Program-made: the position numbers and the translations under genes
In this document: one piece after another, positions 41,101-56,100 of the stretch
Layout: each line of letters opens with the position of its first letter
Numbering within the stretch: position 1 is the stretch's first letter
Assembly: GCF_037975245.1 (NCBI RefSeq)
Contig: NC_092565.1
Coordinates: 14,849,499-14,913,498 of the forward strand
From: Apostichopus japonicus
Lineage: Eukaryota; Echinodermata; Holothuroidea; Aspidochirotida; Stichopodidae
Reading direction: 5' to 3'
DNA: 64,000 nt
Notes under the pieces: generated by a model
Databases searched by the model: none
Told to the model about the DNA's origin: nothing
The model's input: the letters and a program-made list of their open reading frames with translations, nothing else

Positions 41101-44100
41101 TGAAACGATCTTCCAAAGTTATAATCACAACTTGACCTGTCGAGATGAGTGCAATAGCTGTATCACACACATCACATGACACACTGGTTCCTTAGCAACA
41201 ACTAACTGATGAATATGTGCAATACCTTGACAGTACTTCGTCTCGGCGGTGTAGGCTTAGACTCCGTATTAAATCGTTTGTTCACACCTGCCAAGAGAAG
41301 AAGAATTTGGGGAAATGAAAATGAGTGATTGTTAGTTGATCATCTCATGGTCAAGAGTGAGAATCAGAAATATTGAGAGACTATTAAAAAAAAAAAAAAT
41401 TCATCATTAATAAATGTGTCTCTTTGGTTCTCACTATTTAAACATTCCCTAAACAGTTCTAACTTGATATAAAAAGAAAACATCCTAAGAACACAAACAC
41501 CTTAAAAATTTCAAAGAAATATTTACAAAAGCCAAGAAAATAGTTATATCTGCATCAACCAAAAAAAAATATTGCTGCTGTTGTTGGGGAACTGATGGAA
41601 ACTAAAAACAAGGAAAAAGATGGCAAGAAGACTACAAGATTTTGCTCTTTTTTTCTGAAAAGTAACTAAAAACAGATCAAATTTCCATTCCCTTTTTTGG
41701 GTACCCATCGCAAAAAGACACTTCTTAGGTTCCAGCAATGCTTTAAGTTTTGCTGCTATCCTCACTTTACAGTCTTTTGAAAAATATAGAAAAGAGTTGG
41801 CATGCTTGAGTTCTTTACTATCTTGGCTTAATTACAATAGCACATCTAAAAGATAGGTTTGTTTAATAACCCTAAATAAATGAAGGAAAATGTTCTGGAG
41901 TTGACATCATATGAAAAGCAAATTTATGGTAAAATGAAAATGGACACAGACTTATATGCCATTAAAATATTAAAGGCATATTCTGGTTGCTGAAGTTGAT
42001 AGCTTAAATAAAAAAGCTGGAAATTTTCTGCATTTGCAGATCCTCATGGCATTTTGTATGGCAAAGTTACAAAATTATGAAAATTTGGTGGAATATTGAG
42101 AATGCATCTGGCAACACAGCCAAGTGAATGATGTGATCACAATAACATAACTATTAAACTCACTTATTTACAGAGGAAAATAACATTTCTACAAAACAGT
42201 TGCATTTTTATGAAATTCCAAATACAAAGGACCAATGACAGCTATAGAGCAAAAATTCCAAACGTATCACATTTCAAGGCTAACGCAAAAAGAAAATTTG
42301 AACAGGAAAAGAAAAGCTTTTGATAAATATTTGAGGTTATGACATCACAGACCACCAACTACTGTGATCATTCGGTGGAAGAATCAAGGGTTTCGCCACT
42401 TAAAATAGGTTTTAACTAATCAACCGTATCTTGAGTAAAGAACAATATATTGAGATGCGGTTTGCAAATAACAGTGTAGAATATTGTTCTCTAGCAAAGG
42501 GTTTCGCCACTTAAAATAGGTTTTAACTAATCAACCGTATCTTGAGTAAAGAACAAGATATTTGAGATGCGGTTTGCAAGTAACAGTGTAGAATATTGTT
42601 CTCTAGCAAAGGGTTTCGCCACTTAAAATAGGTTTTAACTAATCAACCGTATCTTGAGTAAAGAACAATATATTGAGATGCGGTTTGCAAATAACAGTGT
42701 AGAATATTGTTCTCTAGCAAAGGGTTTCGCCACTTAAAATAGGTTTTAACTAATCAACCGTATCTTGAGTAAAGAACAATATATTGAGATGCGGTTTGCA
42801 AATAACAGTGTAGAATATTGTTCTCTAGCAAAGGGTTTCGCCACTTAAAATAGGTTTTAACTAATCAACCGTATCTTGAGTAAAGAACAAGATATTTGAG
42901 ATGCGGTTTGCAAATAACAGTGTAGAATATTGTTCTCTCGCAAAGGGTTTCGCCACTTAAAATAGGTTTTAACTAATCAACCGTATCTTGAGTAAAGAAC
43001 AATATATTGAGATGCGGTTTGCAAATAACAGTGTAGAATATTGTTCTCTAGCAAAGGGTTTCGCCACTTAAAATAGGTTTTAACTAATCAACCGTATCTT
43101 GAGTAAAGAACAAGATATTTGAGATGCGGTTTGCAAATAACAGTGTAGAATATTGTTCTCTCGCAAAGGGTTTCGCCACTTAAAATAGGTTTTAACGAAT
43201 CAACTCTATCTTGAGTAAAGAACAAGATAATGAGATGCGATTTGCAAGTAACAGTGTAGAATATTGTTCTCTAGCAAAGGGTTTCGCCACTTAAAATAGG
43301 TTTTAACGAATCAACTCTATCTTGAGTAAAGAACAAGATAATGAGATGCGGTTTGCAAGTAACAGTGTAGAATATTGTTCTCTAGCAAAGGGTTTCGCCA
43401 CTTAAAATAGGTTTTAACTAATCAACCGTATCTTGAGTAAAGAACAAGACATTTGAGATGCGGTTTGCAAGTAACAGATTCAATCTATGTAGAATATTGT
43501 TCTCTTACAAATAACTGTCACAGTGTCTGTCACCAGAATATCTCTTAAAGAAAATCGTCAAGCATAAAAAATCTTTTTAATGAATATTCAGTGTCCCTTG
43601 ATATATAGGAGCTATAACTAAGAGCTTAATTACAAAGGTTAAACATATGAGATTACATCCAGGGATAATTCCAGGAACTATAACTAAGAGCTTACAAAGG
43701 TTGACACATGGGATTACATCCAGGGATAATTCCAGGAGCTATAACTAAGAGCTTACAAAGGTTAACACATGTTATTACATCCAGGGATAATTCCAGGCTG
43801 TAAAATACAATATAGCATTTAGTGAGTAAAGGTTAGGTGCAAATTGCACCGACCAGACTGTGGCCCATAAATACATTAGGTTAATGTTTGCAGTTGGATT
43901 AGAATAGAAAATAGAGGGTGATACCTACACTACCATTTCATAGATAATCTTGAGTCTTAACAACCAATTCTGAATTGCCAAGACCATGTGAGAGATTATA
44001 AACAACATGGTCTATGGTTTGTCCTTGTTTTTTTTAAAGTGATTACTGTTGTAAAACTCTGTTGTTGATAATTGATTAATATAATTATGGATAAAGTTTA

Positions 44101-47100
44101 TCATTTGTGAGATTTGTAACTAATTGATGCAGGTATCATGTCAAGAGTGTGGTTGTTTAAGATCCATATTTTCAGCAATGCATAAATCAAGTCACAAGCA
44201 TCATTACTCCTATGCTTCTGTTAATCACTGTAATTAAAAATGAAATATATACTACAATACCATTAAATGATAAAATAAATCCTCATTAATAAATGAAATG
44301 GACAATTAATCTTATTAATTTAATAATGTCTTGAGAATAATGAATGGGATATTAAGGCACAAATTGAATGACTGTTCACCTTTTCAAACAAGACATATTT
44401 CCGTTTTAATACGTTTCATTTTTATCTTTCCCCCTTCTTCCTGTCTCATATGCAGATTAAGTCAATAGTTTTTGTCCTCAATTTACTTTTGTATTTAGAA
44501 ATGGAACGAAATTTGTTTTTAGGTCACTTAATTATTCTCATCCAACTTTAACACACACGAACATCAAGAACCCTATTCATAACAACCTTTTCGTTTTGTG
44601 AATTTTTTTACCAACCTGCTTTTATAGTGATGTACAGAAGCAAATATATAAAATGGAATGATATGTGCATTAGGGTGACAAATAATCAATAGGGAATGTT
44701 AAACAACAAAAACTCGAAGGCAAAATCAAAACTGGAATTGGTCTAACCAAGGCCTTTGACTTTGATGTATTCCATTGTCATTTTGAAGGACAAGCGACCC
44801 CAACTATTTCAATATCTTCCTCAGTTGTAAATGTCATCTTGTTTGCCAAAGGGATGCAACAAATCCTGTTACCGTGGTAACTGGGACATGGTGTATAGAA
44901 AATGTATGGAGTTGAAGTGATATATACAGTAGAACAGCACAGGTTTGTTGCTTGAAGATCTTATCTTATATTAGGAGGAAAGAATCAATGCAATTTAATC
45001 ACAGCTGATAGTTGATGAAGGGAGACATCTCGTAGCAGTTGGATGAGAATAAAGTGCCAGATAAATTATAATAAGATACACAGATAGTAATAATAAAAAT
45101 CCAAATTATATTCTTTTACCCAAACCTTGACTAAATGATGATAAAAATCAATTCAGGCAGTGATAATGCATGTCAAAGGTCACATGGGGTAAAAACAAAA
45201 AATTTATCCACACAGTTAATACAGGAGTAACCACAGGACATCTAAACTTAATAACATTTGCTTGCACAGATCTGGAATTGCCAATGATATAACCAATATT
45301 TGAAATCTCTAGAGCAGGGGTGGGCAACCTACGGCCCGTGGGCCACATGCGGCCCGAGAGTTATTTTTTTGAGGCCTGTGAGATGTCTCAAGAAAAAGAA
45401 AAAAAATCAATCTATTTTACATCATTACAAAAAACGAGCTACTGTAGCTGCTTAGAATTTATCGGCTCTAATGATGCTGTCAGGTAGGCCTATTACCCCC
45501 ATAAATTATCAACTGTACTGTCTTGACATTATGTTTTTGTGAATACAGATTAAGTACACACACATATTGCTTGAAAGTCCTCGGAATCAAAAGTTTGAAA
45601 TCAACAGCAGGTCGTTGATTAGGTGCGGCACAGTCAATTTTTCACCTCTTATATCTGGCCCATTCATTCAAAAAAGGTTGCCCACCCCTGCTCTAGAGAG
45701 TGTATCTGGGATAAAACAGGAAATCAATTGGTTTTCACATCAATCTCTTCACACAGTTCTTAATGGTTTTAACCATTTAATGGCTGAAGTGGTGAACTTT
45801 TTTATTCTCACATTAGAATCTCAGATGAGTGCACACCTGCAAAATCTTCCGGTTATGGGAAGTCTCTCGTTCTTAAAGCAATCACACCTTCTCACGATAA
45901 TTGATTTTTGACCTTTGTTCTGAAATCGAGAAATCGAACGCACTTATGTTTCTACTTGGATTTATACGAAGGAGGAGAAGATCACCTTCATTTTTCGTGA
46001 CGCACTTAAATAATTGCTAATGTTGTTGTTTTCCTGTTTTATTGGGGGTTCTTTCTGCAAACAATATTTTGTTTCAAAAGTTCTGTTCCGTGACGCACTT
46101 AAATAATTGCTAATGTTGTTTTTTTCCTCTTTTATTGGGGGTTCTTTCTGCAAACAATATTTTGTTTCAAAACTTCTGTTCCGTGACGCACTTAAATAAT
46201 TGCTAATGTTGGTTTTTTCCTCTTTTATTGGGGGTTCTTTCTGCAAACAATATTTTGTTTCAAAAGTTCTGTTCCGTGACGCACTTAAATAATTGCTAAT
46301 GTTGGTTTTTCCTCTTTTATTGGGGGTTCTTTCTGCAAACAATATTTTGTTTCAAAAGTTCTGTTCCGTGACGCACTTAAATAATAGCTTATGTTGTTGT
46401 TTTTCCTGTTTCAGTGGGGGTTCTTTCTGCAAACAATATTTTGTTTCAAAAGTTCTGTTCCGTGACGCACTTAAATAATTGCTTATGTTATTGTTTTCCT
46501 GTTTCAGTGGGGGTTCTTTCGGCAAACAATATTTTGTTTCAAAAGTTCAGTTCCGTGACGCACTTAAATAATTGCTTATGTTATTGTTTTCCTGTTTCAG
46601 TGGGGGTTCTTTCTGCAAACAATATTTTGTTTCAAAAGTTCTGTTATTTAAATATGTTCTACTGTTGTTAATGTTGGGTTCTGTTAAAACACCTTGAATT
46701 CTCCTCCATTTTCTCTATATTTTGTGAGAGAAAGGTTATCTGTCTTGTATATCATCAAACAGAACAAATGAAGGGATACATCATTAACAAGGTATGACAT
46801 TTCAGCCACCATAACCCCTTCACCATATTCTCTCTCTGAAATCATAAACTGAAGATTGAGTACACAGGCAAAGAGCAAAACAGACATTTTACCTCTCTGT
46901 TTTTGTAGAGATGTAAGAATGAAACATATTCCAGCCAAGAAAATTAACAAAACAAACGCAGTGTGTACATGATTAACATTGCTGGATATTCATGTCGTAT
47001 TTTTATCTGCCGACCCAGTGGTGCGGCTGTTTCATTTACAATATCGGCAATAAGTTTTTGCTCACGATGTCTTTGCCAAACTAGCATTAATGATGTAAAA

Positions 47101-50100
47101 GTAATTTTAACACAAAACAAGACATCGTATAAATGAAAAGAAAGTAATTTTATCATGAATTATGTCATGAATCACAAATTTCACTTAAAAGAGTTGAAAA
47201 TGACCATTACTTGTTGTGGAATGATAGCGCGATATGGATTGTGGGGAGGTAAATGGAGAAAAAAAGTTGATCATCTATTAAAAATAATATTTAATAATTA
47301 TATTTGCTTTTTATATAGCACTTGATACCAGCGATAGGTCTCAAAGCGCTTTACAGACGTTATATTACCCCTGGTCAATGATAACCTGTCCCAGAGGCAA
47401 TCCCTAATTGTGCTAATTTGGGTACACAACAGTGGGGGCGTCCATACAGTCAGGGGGGCGGATGCCCCGCCCCCCTGACGGACTCAAATGGATAGCTGGC
47501 GCCCTTTTCAGCTTTTTACCACTTTTTACTTATTTGCGATTATGGACTTTTTTATTGCGCTCTCATCTACCTATTGACATTTGTCACATTATCTGCAAAT
47601 TAGCCAGGCCCGGAAAGGGTCATTTCCGGCGATATAATATCTTTACTGAAAAAATTTCTGTACGCTCCGCACCAACCTGTGGTGGCGCTCCGCTTAGATA
47701 GTGTCAAAAACACCCCTACAGACCATTCTCGCCCCCCTGACCAATACCCCTAGCTCTGCCACTGGTACACAAACTTCCGGCATGTTCTTACATTATCTGT
47801 GTTGACCTGTGTTTTGGTGGTAAAACAAATCTTGTGATGAACCCATTGCTTAGCTGAGGGAAATAACATACCATGTTAGAGATCCATACACTGTACATTA
47901 GTGTCTGCATGCTGTCAAAACACACATTAATGTTAATGAATTGAAATCATTTCTCTTAATTGCTACTCAAGAATTTCTTGATGTATTTCATTTCATGTAA
48001 CATGTGCACTAAGTCACCACGGCAGGTGAGAGTGACACTGAATAATCAATCCAGGAGTAACTGGAGCTCCAACAATAAAATTGCAAATGACTATACCAAC
48101 TTCAAATCTGTATCGAAATAAGGCACTTTGAGAAAAAAATAATAAACACCTTCAAATTTGACCAAGCAATTAGTAGCCAAGGTGCAATTAGTACATTGTT
48201 TCATAGTTAAATTGTTTTAAAGAATGATTAAGGTAAAATTAGCATACAAAACAAAAACACATGTCAGAGACAAAAATGAAACAAATGAATGTAAACAAGG
48301 ATTCATGCATGGGTAAAAGAGTATATATGATACAGGGAATCAGGAATAAGAGAGACAATGTGTATGTATGTATGTATATGTCACTGACTGCCCTTCAACA
48401 CGGTGGCGTTACCAATAATCTTGTAAAGGGAGGGAAGGTGGTGGAAGGGGGGGGGGGGAGGGGAGGACATGGAATCAAAGTGTATATTTCAGGGGCAAAT
48501 GTTTTTTACTTACCCCTAGCTAAGCTAGTATATATACATTTGACGCCAACAACTACCATTCAGAAATCATAACTTGGCAAAATTGCTTGCCATTGGGAGT
48601 CAAAAGTTGGAAACCCTCAATATGGGTTGTAAAGAAATGTCACATCCCCTCCCCCCATCATCCATCTTCCCACTAATGGGTTCGTTCCAGGGTATAACTG
48701 AAAATAACAAATGACTATGTCAGTGAGGATGGACGGGTGACAGAAAAGATTGAAAAGTGACAACAAATGGAACAACCCTTGTGACTCTGAAGAGAGTAGA
48801 TACCTTCTCTTGTTAAGTTAATTTTAAAGTAGCATTGTTCAAATCACTTGAAAAGAGAGTCGTTTGTGGTTGTTATTTGCGAGAGCAAAATAAACGAAAG
48901 AATTAAACGACAATAGCAATCCAACCATGCAGAATGTTTATTATACTGGTATTTGCTGTTTTTAGCTTATAAATCCCTTATTTTTGCTTTTGAAAACAAA
49001 AACCAAATAATACAATTAGAGATATATTCATAGATTAAAAGAATTAATCAATAGAGGAGAGGGATCTATAACACTGATGTGTGACAAAGTAGCTTACTGA
49101 GCATGATCAGTGACACAGGGTCAATGTAGCACAACACAGAATAATGAATAAACAATACCTAGACTGATTGGCCAATAACAATCAGCACATAACTTACCGG
49201 CAGGAGGAGGGGGTCTTGGTGGTTTCTCTGAGAAGGCATGGAAGGGGGGAAATTTGGAGAAAAACTTTGAGATCATTTAGAGTATTCCCATGACTACAAC
49301 ATTCATAGGTGTCCTATGGTGAAGAGAATGGGCAGGGAGGATGTAAAAGATTATGGAATCAATTAAAACTTTGGTACCTTTCCAATACAAGTAAGGCATC
49401 ATGTCACCTGTGTCTTCAACCATCCTATATCATCTCCTACTCATATTGAAGATTTTTCGTTACGAGAACAACATTTTAATCTTACTTCCCGATCACCATT
49501 ATTCTACTACCATAAGTCTACGTCACTGACTTCATCTTTGTATTCTCTTTGAAAGGCGGTTGTCAATCGTATACCTCAATTGTCCAGGGATTAGTGGCAT
49601 GGTGCTATCAGCAGCACACTTTCAATACTTAACCTACTTTATTTCTGTTAAATTTTAAACAGACCCCAAATACAGGAAACCAGAGACAAATCTGAAATAT
49701 TACAAGGTTTGTGGTGTCTCTGTCTATTTTCAGACCCTTCCCCCCTTTACGTGAAACTATTCCAAGATGGTAGCAAGGAAAGTTACAATCTAAGACATTA
49801 CATTATCCCTGCACTTGAACGTATCATCCATACATGAAGACTTTAACTCATATTCCCATGCCTCATCCCCTCCCCCCCCCCCCCCACACACACACCTCCT
49901 TTCATGGAATAACTGGATTAATACTGTTGAGAGGGGAACCAGATATGGTGCAATAAGATAAGTCCAAAGAGGATTTATATACTGTCAGATACATATAACT
50001 TTTCAAAGCAGAATGTGTAGGAATGGGTAACATGTGGGTTGAGGAGGTGAGGGGGGGGGGGGAGCTGAAGGGTTGACACATGCCCTCTTGCTCTTAATCC

Positions 50101-53100
50101 CTTGTTCTATACTTCTAATGTCCAATCACAAATAAACATTAAATCCATGGAACATTAATCCACTCAAAAGACAGTTTGAAATCACAGGCCAGCAGCAACC
50201 ATTAACTAGTTAAATCTTTGTTGCATGGTTTTCACAGAAGTTTCTCCCTTTTGATGAAATCTATCCCAGGAAAAGCACACCTTACTAAGACAGCTATAAA
50301 ATAAAGTAAGTTTTCCCAAAGTATGCATACTTTATATTGTGCAAGGAATGAAAGGGATGGAAAGGGAGAGAAAGGTGTTGTATTCTACCTTAACAAACTC
50401 TTCCTTTGTTGCAGTGTTGACAAACTACCTACAATTCAACCTAGCTGAATAAATGTCTCATTAAACAAAGACATCTAAACCAAGGACAGCTAGCCTGTTA
50501 TGGCTAAACGATAATTAAAATCTTAAAATCATCATTATTACCTGTGTCAGTACCTCATTTCATATTTTCAATACATTCACTTTTCATATTTTAAGTCATT
50601 GCACTTTAAGATGATACTGTGATGAAAATCTTGTACGAGACCAATAGAAAGAGGATATCAGATGCCAAGGGTTTAGTACACCAACAACAAAGGTATAAGA
50701 AAGAAAGTGATAGTAGCTCGATCCTGTAAACCGATAAAACTAAATTATCTTCCCCAAACTGAAAAATTAATTTATAAGACAAAAGTTTCTTCCAGAAACT
50801 GTGGAATTGCTTCAAAACTCTGGACACTATTTATGATGAAATATTATTTACAAAGAAGGCAGTAGACAAGATTGGTATCCTACACAAAAATGCAGCACAG
50901 AAAATTAAACATACACCACAAGCACCCACAAATAAGTAATTACAGAAACAAACCACAAGACTGCATCATGACAACAGATGATGATGGAACAGTTATAACA
51001 TATAGCAAATCAATGCTGGGTTTAATAGCGATGTTACGAAACCCTATATCGGCTACCTTGTCAGGTCGCAAATGAAGCCAGAGCCAAAAAATCAATCTAA
51101 GAGTCCGATGAAAGGTACAGAATATTTAGCAGCCTTTTCTGACATTTGTAACTAAAACATGAATTTCCCAAATGTTGATGGGAGAAGATTCAATTCACAA
51201 AAAGAACTTACTTGGTAGAATGTTGATGATATCAAAGATTAAACGACTGCGTCTATTTAAGTGTGCTCTATGATTTCCTTCCTTATTTTATTCGTTAAAA
51301 AAGAAGACAATATTTAATTTATTATTGACTAAAGTAAACCCACTTTTCGCTCGGATACTTCTCAAACAAACTAGACGAACCTTTTGCTACCTTTCAGAAT
51401 TATTTATGACTATTTCATGTGTCCATTGTATCATGGAAACTCACCTGGCTGGTTTCTTCTGCTTTTCAAGCAAACTATTTTCAAAATATCTAACTTACTC
51501 TAAGAACATGAATTAGTATCTAGCACTGTCCATGGATGTCATAATGTCATATACATACTAAACTAAAACAGACCTATTTAATTACCATTAAACACATACA
51601 CTATATTCATTGCTTTAAAAACACATGACATTGATGTGCCATAAAGATTCAGCCTAACCAGACAAAACAACTTGTATGTATACAAGAAACTTCAATATAT
51701 ATGGAAGATCTTATATAAAGTCTAACACTGCTAGAATATATAGTACTTGGAATACTGAGTAAAATATAAAAAATAGGTAACATTGACAATAGTAACTGGT
51801 GCTGTTTAACAAAAATGACTGCAGGGCAAACAAATATCACATCTTTACCCTAAGGAGTTGACCATGAAGATTAAAAGGCAGCCCAGAAAAGGATTACCCA
51901 TAAGGCTATTAAGTACTATACCTAAGCTATCTATTTGCTCTGTTACCAGGCAACACAGGATAACCCATAATGCTTAGCACTATAGAGTGAATGTCTGAAA
52001 TGAACATCTTCAAAGTGCAATAGTAAAGCCTGCCATGTCTTTTCTAGGATTTTACAAGCAACATATGACAGATATTATTAATATGCACCACACACATGAT
52101 GAATGGCCGGTTGCGGTGTTGGTTATCTGTTGTTGGTTAACTGTTGCTGGCAACTAATTAGCTGCATAATAATAAGTAATAAATAATATTTATTTATAGC
52201 GCACAATCAACAAAGCTGCTCAAAGCGCTTTACAAATGTAAAACCTAAAAACAAATAGTAACAAAAACCTAAATATTAAATATATAGAACCAATAAGGCA
52301 TAAAATACGATATAAAATAAGCTATACATGTAACACTACCTTTTGATTGTCCTGAAAGACAATTGGTAAAAAGAAATATAAAAGAAAGAGGTGTGGGGGG
52401 TGGAGAGACTTAAAAGTTGCACAATACTCAGAGGACATATCAATTAATTTACCAGCACTCTGGCAATATGCCAACATGAGATACAATGACTGTTTATCAC
52501 TCCTGTCTCATGACAATGCAAAACAGTAGCATGCAGTGTGAGACTAATGAGGCAAGATTTTAATATGTTTTGACAAAAGAGGAGGCACCTGGCAACATTG
52601 TATGATAAATGATCAGGCTGATAAAAGTCTAATAAAAAAGTCAACTTAAATCTGAAAGAAATTAACACACATAGCTAAATGGAGGTACCTTTCTATAATG
52701 GTGTTGCTATGGGCTACTAGGGCAGCAATTTATCTTTTCCATTTACGTTACAGAACTTTGCATTGCTTCAGTACTATACGACATGCCACCTATTAAATGT
52801 CACTTGGAAAATGAAATATGCTCTACCTGTCAATGTTTCAAACTGAACACCAAGTACATTCTTTTAACAAAATCACACTAGACAACTTAACACTATCTGT
52901 TTTAGCCATTCTTTGAAATCTTCTTATCTACACCCAGTCTACTTCTCTCCTTCCTGCGAGCACAGTGCTACTATCTGATGTTATGGATGTGAGTGAACCC
53001 TACAAACAGTTTTATAAGGAAATTCCTGATGTCATCGTACATGACTTCTTCTTTTTTCAAAGGAATGAAGTTTTTTGTTTAGTATGTCAGCTTTCAACAC

Positions 53101-56100
53101 AAGGTTTGGTCCTCTTAAGACAAACAAATAAATAGACTTAATATTTTCTTAAGAAAACCAAGCTCATTGTGAATTTGTTAAATGGGGAATTGTGAATATT
53201 GTGAATTTTAGTTTGGTTATTGGACCAAGCTAGGCTACTTTTTGCGTGTTGGTTGAATAGGAGCTTCATCAGTAAGCCGCCTTACTATTAGTATGCAAGA
53301 GTTGTTTACAGTAACTGTTGACAAGAAATCCTGGAATACATGATGACTGTCTGTCTGTTACAGGCAAACCAACATCATGTCCATACCACTATACAGGTAG
53401 GATTTAGACACGTCGTTCAGAGGTAGACTGATTTACAAACATTATAAAATCATTTTAGTTTACTTTACTCCAGTTTTCAGTTTCTTCCACTTTTCATGGA
53501 AGAAACTATTTGTGACATGTGGAAGAAAAGACAAGATTCTTCTGCATCATTTACCCCCTTGGGTAGAAATCTACCTAAAAGGAGCAGCAGAACATCTCAT
53601 ATACAAACAACCGAGGACCGTCCAACAAATTTGTAAATATCCTGAGAAATACTTTACAATCGAGTTTGCCAATATCCCGTATAACTGAGAGGAATGAAAA
53701 CATACCCAAATATACGACAACGACAAAATTAACTACGCTACAACAGCAGCACAACTAGAGTAAACGTAGCAATCGGCATTTTATGTAAAGAGTAGTGGCA
53801 TCTGGTAGAAATATTGACAGAAATACTGTATAAAGCAGATTTGCAGTGACTTCTGTTTTGGGGGGGGTTCTTTTTTAGGTGTTAAGGTGTTCTATTTTCT
53901 TTGATGGGAGTACTCTATTCGATTAAGCCCACAAGGGTTTCTTAGTTTACTTCCTTTCACATATTTTACTTATTTGCAGTTATTTTGTCTTGTTCACCTT
54001 GTATTACTATGTGTTGAAACAAATAAATCATCACTTCAGGATTACAACATATGATTCACATTAAGTTTAAAAAAAAGAAAAACAGAAGTCCTTAAGGCAA
54101 CAAGAGCTTTTCCTGCAGTGATGTGAAACACATGACAACACCAAAAATACACGACAACACCAAAAATACACAACAACACCAAAATTACATGGACAGACAA
54201 ACAGAGCAAAGGTAAGCAGAGTTGTTTCTGGACTACGCCAAAAAATTAAAAAAACGTGTGCATTTGTTCAAGTATTGGAAGGGAACGAGAGTATGAAAGT
54301 CGAACTACTAACTTCTAACAATGACCTGACACAAAGCCAAGATTAAATGTGTCATCATACACCACATGCTTCATACTATAACGTTGAATCAAGCATGTAC
54401 ACAGTGGTTATAGTGATCACAGCTTATCCCTGTTGTGTTGTACAAACAGACACAGGTCTAAGTACATTGACTACATACTTTGTAAGTGCTTCATGACACA
54501 CAACCCCATGTTTCATGTTAAGCTGATACAGCAAAGCAAGGAGAATAAACTACCCTACCATGGGAAGACCATCAATATCTTATACAAGGAATGGAAGGAC
54601 ATGGTTCATTGCTCATTGACAGTACAGACGTACAATACTTCGTAAGTGCTTCATGATACACTCCCCATGTTTCATGTTAAGCTGATACAGCAAAGCAAGG
54701 AGAATAAACTACCCTACCATTGGAAGACCATCAATATCTTACACAATGATTGGAAGGATATGGTTCATTGACTGAACAGACGTACAATACTTCGTAAGTG
54801 CTTCATGATACATTCCCCATGTTTCATGTTAAGCTGATATAGCAACGCAACGGGAATAACCTACCCTACCATTGGAAGACCATCAATATCTTACACAATG
54901 ATTGGAAGGATATGGTTCATTGACTGAACAGACGTACAATACTTCGTAAGTGCTTCATGATACACTCCCCATGTTTCATGTTAAGCTGATACAGCAAAGC
55001 AAGGAGAATAAACTACCCTACCATTGGAAGACCATCAATATCTTACACAATGATTGGAAGGATATGGTTCATTGACTGAACAGACGTACAATACTTCGTA
55101 AGTGCTTCATGATACATTCCCCATGTTTCATGTTAAGCTGATACAGCAAAGCAAGGAGAATAACCTACCCTACCATGGGAAGACCATCAATATCTTATAC
55201 AAGGAATGGAAGGACATGGTTCATTGCTCATAAAATTACACCATATGGTTTCATATCACTGGCAACTATCAGTACCCATAGTGAAGCTTATATATCTACA
55301 CTAAAACCAGGGATAACTACAAACTTCACAAGTACATGTGAGGAATTGCTGCGTAATAAACCTTACCTTTTGACTCTGTTCTATTGTCTTCTAAATAAAT
55401 AAACAAACAAACCGGAAGATTAAATTATTCAAGGAGAGGGATATGTTAAAATGACAGACCTGGGAGGGGATGGGAACGAATGAGAGAAACCGGGGCGACA
55501 GGAGAAGGGTAGTGTTTCACTGTAAGATAAGAAATTAAATCTGCTGAAGATGATAATTTAAATATTAGCAAAAGTTAGCTTGACATGAGATGTATGTAGT
55601 TTGTTAGCCTGATTTCTAATTTTCAAATGAAGGTTAATAGTCAGTGTATAACATTCAGAAGGCATCCAACACAGTTGAATTAGAAAATGATCAATGATAG
55701 TAAAATTCACACATCAAGGGCAATGGAGTAATGATACCAATGTGAGACTTCTAACTTTTGACCCCTCAACTTCTTGACTCTTCACAGTTCAGAAGACCGG
55801 TAATCTTACCTCACCATCCTTTTGTTTTAGATGGAAAGCTGGCAGGCAATGTGTTCATCTTTATGAAGGAGAAAAGTCAAGTTTGGCTTGGCTTGGCAAC
55901 CTTTGGCTTACTTTTCTTAGACGGAAACATACATGAAGTATTACATGTTCTTTTTAAAGCTGTTAGGCTTACCTCGTCCATCCTTAGCTTGAAAGCGATT
56001 ACTCCTTCCTGTCTTCGGACTGTCAGTCAGTGTCAAGTTACTGATACTCATTACATTCCCAATGACCTCTGTGGGAGCTGTGTGAACTAGGTCAGGACCT

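Larger units (their letters stand above)
36965..41225. other. Gene B intron
   Basis: Contains AGTACAAGTAC-rich low complexity (37110-37370), the interspersed repeat at 37510, a C run at 37780, element B copy 2 and the array at 39335. Nothing else recognised. Confidence 0.5.
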
